DNA from: Epiperipatus broadwayi
Taxonomy: Eukaryota; Onychophora; Udeonychophora; Euonychophora; Peripatidae
Reading direction: 5' to 3'
NCBI GenBank assembly: GCA_028023455.1
Contig: JAQFVV010000056.1
Span: 5,727,717 to 5,791,716, forward strand
Length of the DNA stretch: 64,000 nucleotides
Every line of letters starts with the position of its first letter. Within the stretch, counting starts at the first letter, position 1. This document shows positions 61,050-64,000 of this stretch, piece by piece. The position numbers were made by a program, and so were the translations under genes. Below the pieces are notes generated by a model. It made no database searches. It had not been told where the DNA came from and saw only the letters and a list, made by a program, of their open reading frames with translations.

Positions 61050-61275
61050 AAAAAATTGATGATTACAACATTGAAAACCTATTGCAATCACAGATGGAAG
61101 AATTAACTAACAAGGAATTAATGCAATTGGATGAAGAAAGAATATCAACAAGCCTGTAGAAAAAAAAAACAGGCTAGAAAAAAACTGATTTTGTATTATG
61201 AGCCATGAATAGCTCTTTTGAAGAATTTCAAATTTTTTCTAAAGATCCTGAGCCATCAATACTTTGTATATCTCC
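61050..61275 (+). pseudogene. pogo/Tigger transposase C-terminal relic
   Basis: Frame at 61061-61159 reads NIENLLQSQMEELTNKELMQLDEERIS then a stop, the 'LLxSHxEELTNEDLxxLE' segment typical of Tigger/jerky-type transposases after the DDE domain. In another frame MNSSFEEFQIFSKDPEPS (about 61205-61255) matches the following 'FExxxxxDPN' helix. Frameshifts and stops show it is dead. No catalytic DDE region or pogo terminal repeats were recognised nearby. Confidence 0.55.
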
Positions 61276-62642
61276 TCTTAAACAACAACATCATCAGAGG
61301 ATTTAAAAGACAATAATACACCTTTAATATGAACAACTGATGACTCAAAAAACTGGGTGATAATGAATGCTGAATGGATGGATTATAAGAAAGAACAACT
61401 TTAAGCTAAGTGTTTTATTTTATTTTTATATAGAATTAACTTGTTTTATTTGCATGCATATTTTAAGTGCATACTCCTGTAATACACACATAGCACAGTT
61501 TATACATGTATATATTGTACATTAGATGCTTTGTTTTTGTTTAAAAAAAAACGATTATAAAAGTAGATAATAATGTTTATTAAAATAATATCAAAATAGT
61601 ATAATCCACAAGAACAACGTAAATTTTTTCCATAAAAAATCATTCGAATCCCTTCTCTTTTGATGCGATCTTCTTCCTTTAAGATAAGTTTTGGGGAACC
61701 AATTGTCCTTGCTAAACAGGGTAAAAATATATGTATATTTTTTTGCTATTCCACACACCCACAAATATATGCACTAGAAAAATAAATGACTTTTTCTACA
61801 ATACCTTTGAAATATAGTAATTTCTGTTTTTTAATTGAATATTTAATTTGTTTATGACTATTTTGTTTATTCTATTGTAATATAATTATTTTAAGTATTT
61901 CTTAATCGCAAAAATTAAAAAAAAATAAAAACAGAAAAAAAAATATCTTAATTAAAAAATATTTTTTAAATACAATATTAAGTTTAAAATATTAAAATAA
62001 TTATTTTTATTAGATATATTTTATCAAAAATGTTTTAATGAAATAATTAAAAATTATAATTATTTTAAGTATAAGACTATTAGTAATATTAAAATATTGA
62101 ACTATAATTATTATAAATAAAAACGGTTGTTTATATATAATATACAAGTATATGTGTGCATAATATATTAAAAATATATATTTAAACAATAAATAAAAAA
62201 ATAATACAGAAAAATATAAAAAGTATGTATAGATATTTTATTTAAATATTAATATGAAAAAAAACTTATATAACAATAAATAATAAAAAATCATATACAA
62301 CAGTTGTATAAATATATATACTAATATTAATTGCACACAAAAAGCCTTTTTGGCACATGGTTGCCCTTTTTAAATGTTAAACTTCTATTTTAATATTAAC
62401 CAATTATTGCATATAGAACACCATAACTTAAATAATTGTATGGATATTTATAAAGCTTCAATAAATTTAATTAACAATTGGCCAATTACAAATGAATGAA
62501 AACTTATATAAGATAGTATATACACCTTGGTCTCATTTTATGTGGATTTTTATAATGCGATTTTGAAGTTATGTGATTCATGTTTCTTCTTAATATCTTT
62601 TTATCCAGGTTTTCTTTTATGCAATAAAGAAGTTCATATTTC
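61276..62642. other. AT-rich, nothing firm
   Basis: On the minus strand a pyrimidine-rich acceptor-like site (near 61720, TTTTACCCTGTTTAG) is followed by about 35 open codons (to about 61610). This is a possible exon that I cannot identify. The rest is extremely AT-rich. Confidence 0.3.
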
Positions 62643-63185
62643 ACTATATTTATTAGATATCAAGAAATTTACATTATTAATAACTTATTTAGACTTGAAA
62701 TTTATTTTTTTTCAAAAATATAATGTTATATTAGCAGGTAATGTGAATATGGTCTGAAGCTATTTAAAATCTTAGCTTTTACATAAATAACCTACTTATA
62801 CTTAAGAGTAAATAATAATAATAGATTTATACTTACGAGTATAAAAATATCACAATAAATATTCAAAAATTTTAAATTTTTAAAATGTATTTTGTTAGAT
62901 ATAACAGAAATAAATATTCTTTTAGATTTTTAAAATAAAGATTTTGTTGATTTTGTGAACTGAAAATAATCTTTCTAATGATAATGTATAATCTTTTTGT
63001 TTTGATTGCGATTTTATTTTTTTAATATAGAAACAAAATGTGAACATTTAAAATTTATTTCAGTAGTAAATAAAAAAAATATTTATCAAATGAAAACAAA
63101 TTTGTTATTTTCTGATAAGTAATAATCATTTAATCATAGATTTTATGTTGATGTGTGAGACAAAGAAAAACGTCAGAAAATGCTG
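62643..63185 (+). repeat. Dispersed repeat, copy 2 (pair with 60147-60690)
   Basis: See copy 1. The 76-codon ORF at 62527-62757 overlaps its start, but the corresponding stretch of copy 1 is not open, so it is probably not a gene. Confidence 0.65.
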
Positions 63186-63370
63186 AAATCTGAGTTTGCT
63201 GCAATGAACGTCTTAAATTCCAATGAGAGTTAAATAGAAGCTATATGTCTGTATGTTTATATTTTCTTTATATATATACACACACACATGGATAAAATTT
63301 TGGACAGAAAAAAGTTATAACTTTTATTTTCTACTTAAAACAAATATATCTTTAAAATATATTTATATTT

Positions 63371-63500
63371 TCTTTTATACACATATATACATGGAGAAAC
63401 TTTAAGACAGAAACAAGTTAAAAGTAAAAATATTTAAAAACTTTTAATTTTTACTTAAAAATAACATAACTTTAAAAGTTTCTCCATGGTATAAAAGAAA
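63371..63500. repeat. Inverted repeat
   Basis: CTTTTATAC...CATGGAGAAACTTTAAG is matched by the complementary CTTTAAAAGTTTCTCCATGG-TATAAAAG. The arms lie at about 63371-63404 and 63471-63500, with an A/T-rich loop. Possibly a small MITE. Confidence 0.55.
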
Positions 63501-64000
63501 TTTTAACCATTAGTCATTATTAACACACTCATAGAAGCATGTTATATATAGAGAGTTGCACTAGTGGAAGTGCATTCTCTAAGAGCTAGACATAGCAGTC
63601 TGGATATCATGAGCTTCATAAACAATGAGGAAAATCATCATCACAAAGTTTAATCACCGATAATATTGTCAACAGAAAACCATTATTACAGCAGAAAACT
63701 GAAAGTGGTGTTAGTTGTACATCACATCGACGAATCTGATTTCTTATCAGTTCACAAACGAATCACATATTGTCAAATAAAGATAATGATTAATTAAAAT
63801 ATGTATGAAAAAATGAAAAAATATATATAGGTAATAAAAAAAGTTTAATCTTGTATCAATTTTTTTCAAATATTTGAAATTTTTTATTAGTCATAGTTTA
63901 TTTCCTTATTTTTTAATGCAAATTTTAAAGTAATTTTTCATTGTTGCTTTGCTTTTATGCAATTTCTGAAAATTACAGAAGATATCCCTCATTTTTCAAG
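63501..64000. other. No recognisable feature
   Basis: Ordinary sequence; nothing recognised on either strand. Confidence 0.35.

Noticed and set aside
1-64000. Functional tRNA, 5S or snRNA genes
   Set aside because: No complete cloverleaf or snRNA signature was seen. The only B-box-like sites are the degenerate ones in the repeats at 20.98 and 27.54 kb.

Overview
The window is AT-rich animal (metazoan) nuclear DNA made mostly of intron or intergenic sequence and decayed mobile elements. There is no sign of bacterial organisation: no long ORFs, no operons and no ribosome-binding sites. The mix of Penelope-like elements (PLEs), an L1/Tx1-type LINE, a Gypsy-like LTR relic, hAT, TTAA (piggyBac-type) and pogo/Tigger elements, long TA microsatellites and hammerhead-ribozyme repeats fits an invertebrate with a large repeat-rich genome. 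A mollusc such as a cephalopod is my best guess. This is inference; the sequence alone does not fix the species.

Layout. 1.9-3.65 kb: two 5'-truncated PLE ends head to head, the left one split by about 840 bp of almost G-free DNA. 7.0-7.7, 16.4-17.1 and 53.6-55.3 kb: copies of one TTAA-type family, the last with a related element nested inside it. 8.13-8.23 kb: two abutting perfect palindromes. 12.8-13.4 and perhaps 17.4-17.7 kb: LINE endonuclease relics. 15.9-16.3 kb: a hAT-type MITE with a perfect 8-bp target duplication. 20.4-21.0 and 26.8-27.6 kb: two copies of a repeat with a tRNA-like module. 22.2-24.5 kb: a broken LTR retrotransposon (gag, protease and integrase C-terminus only). 28.2-30.0 kb: a 5'-truncated LINE with reverse transcriptase and a zinc knuckle. 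33.4, 37.9 and 41.8 kb: three members of a small element family, one carrying a hammerhead ribozyme. 38.4-40.5 kb: two PLE relics in opposite orientation. 48.4-49.7 kb: a 336-bp tandem satellite. 56.8-58.7 kb: a ~473-bp tandem array with a type I hammerhead ribozyme in every unit. 61.0-61.3 kb: a Tigger-type transposase relic.

The only host coding sequence I can support is one 177-nt internal exon on the minus strand at 51605-51781. It encodes the conserved C-terminal extension of a DDX31/Dbp7-type nucleolar RNA helicase, so much of the window may be intron of that gene.

The most notable content is the ribozyme-bearing repeats. The 56.8-58.7 kb array has the architecture of a hammerhead satellite or metazoan retrozyme: a self-cleaving transcript would fall into ~473-nt monomers. 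The separate hammerhead in the 41.8 kb element sits between 19-bp target duplications, which suggests movement by retrotransposition, perhaps using the reverse transcriptase of the PLEs seen here.
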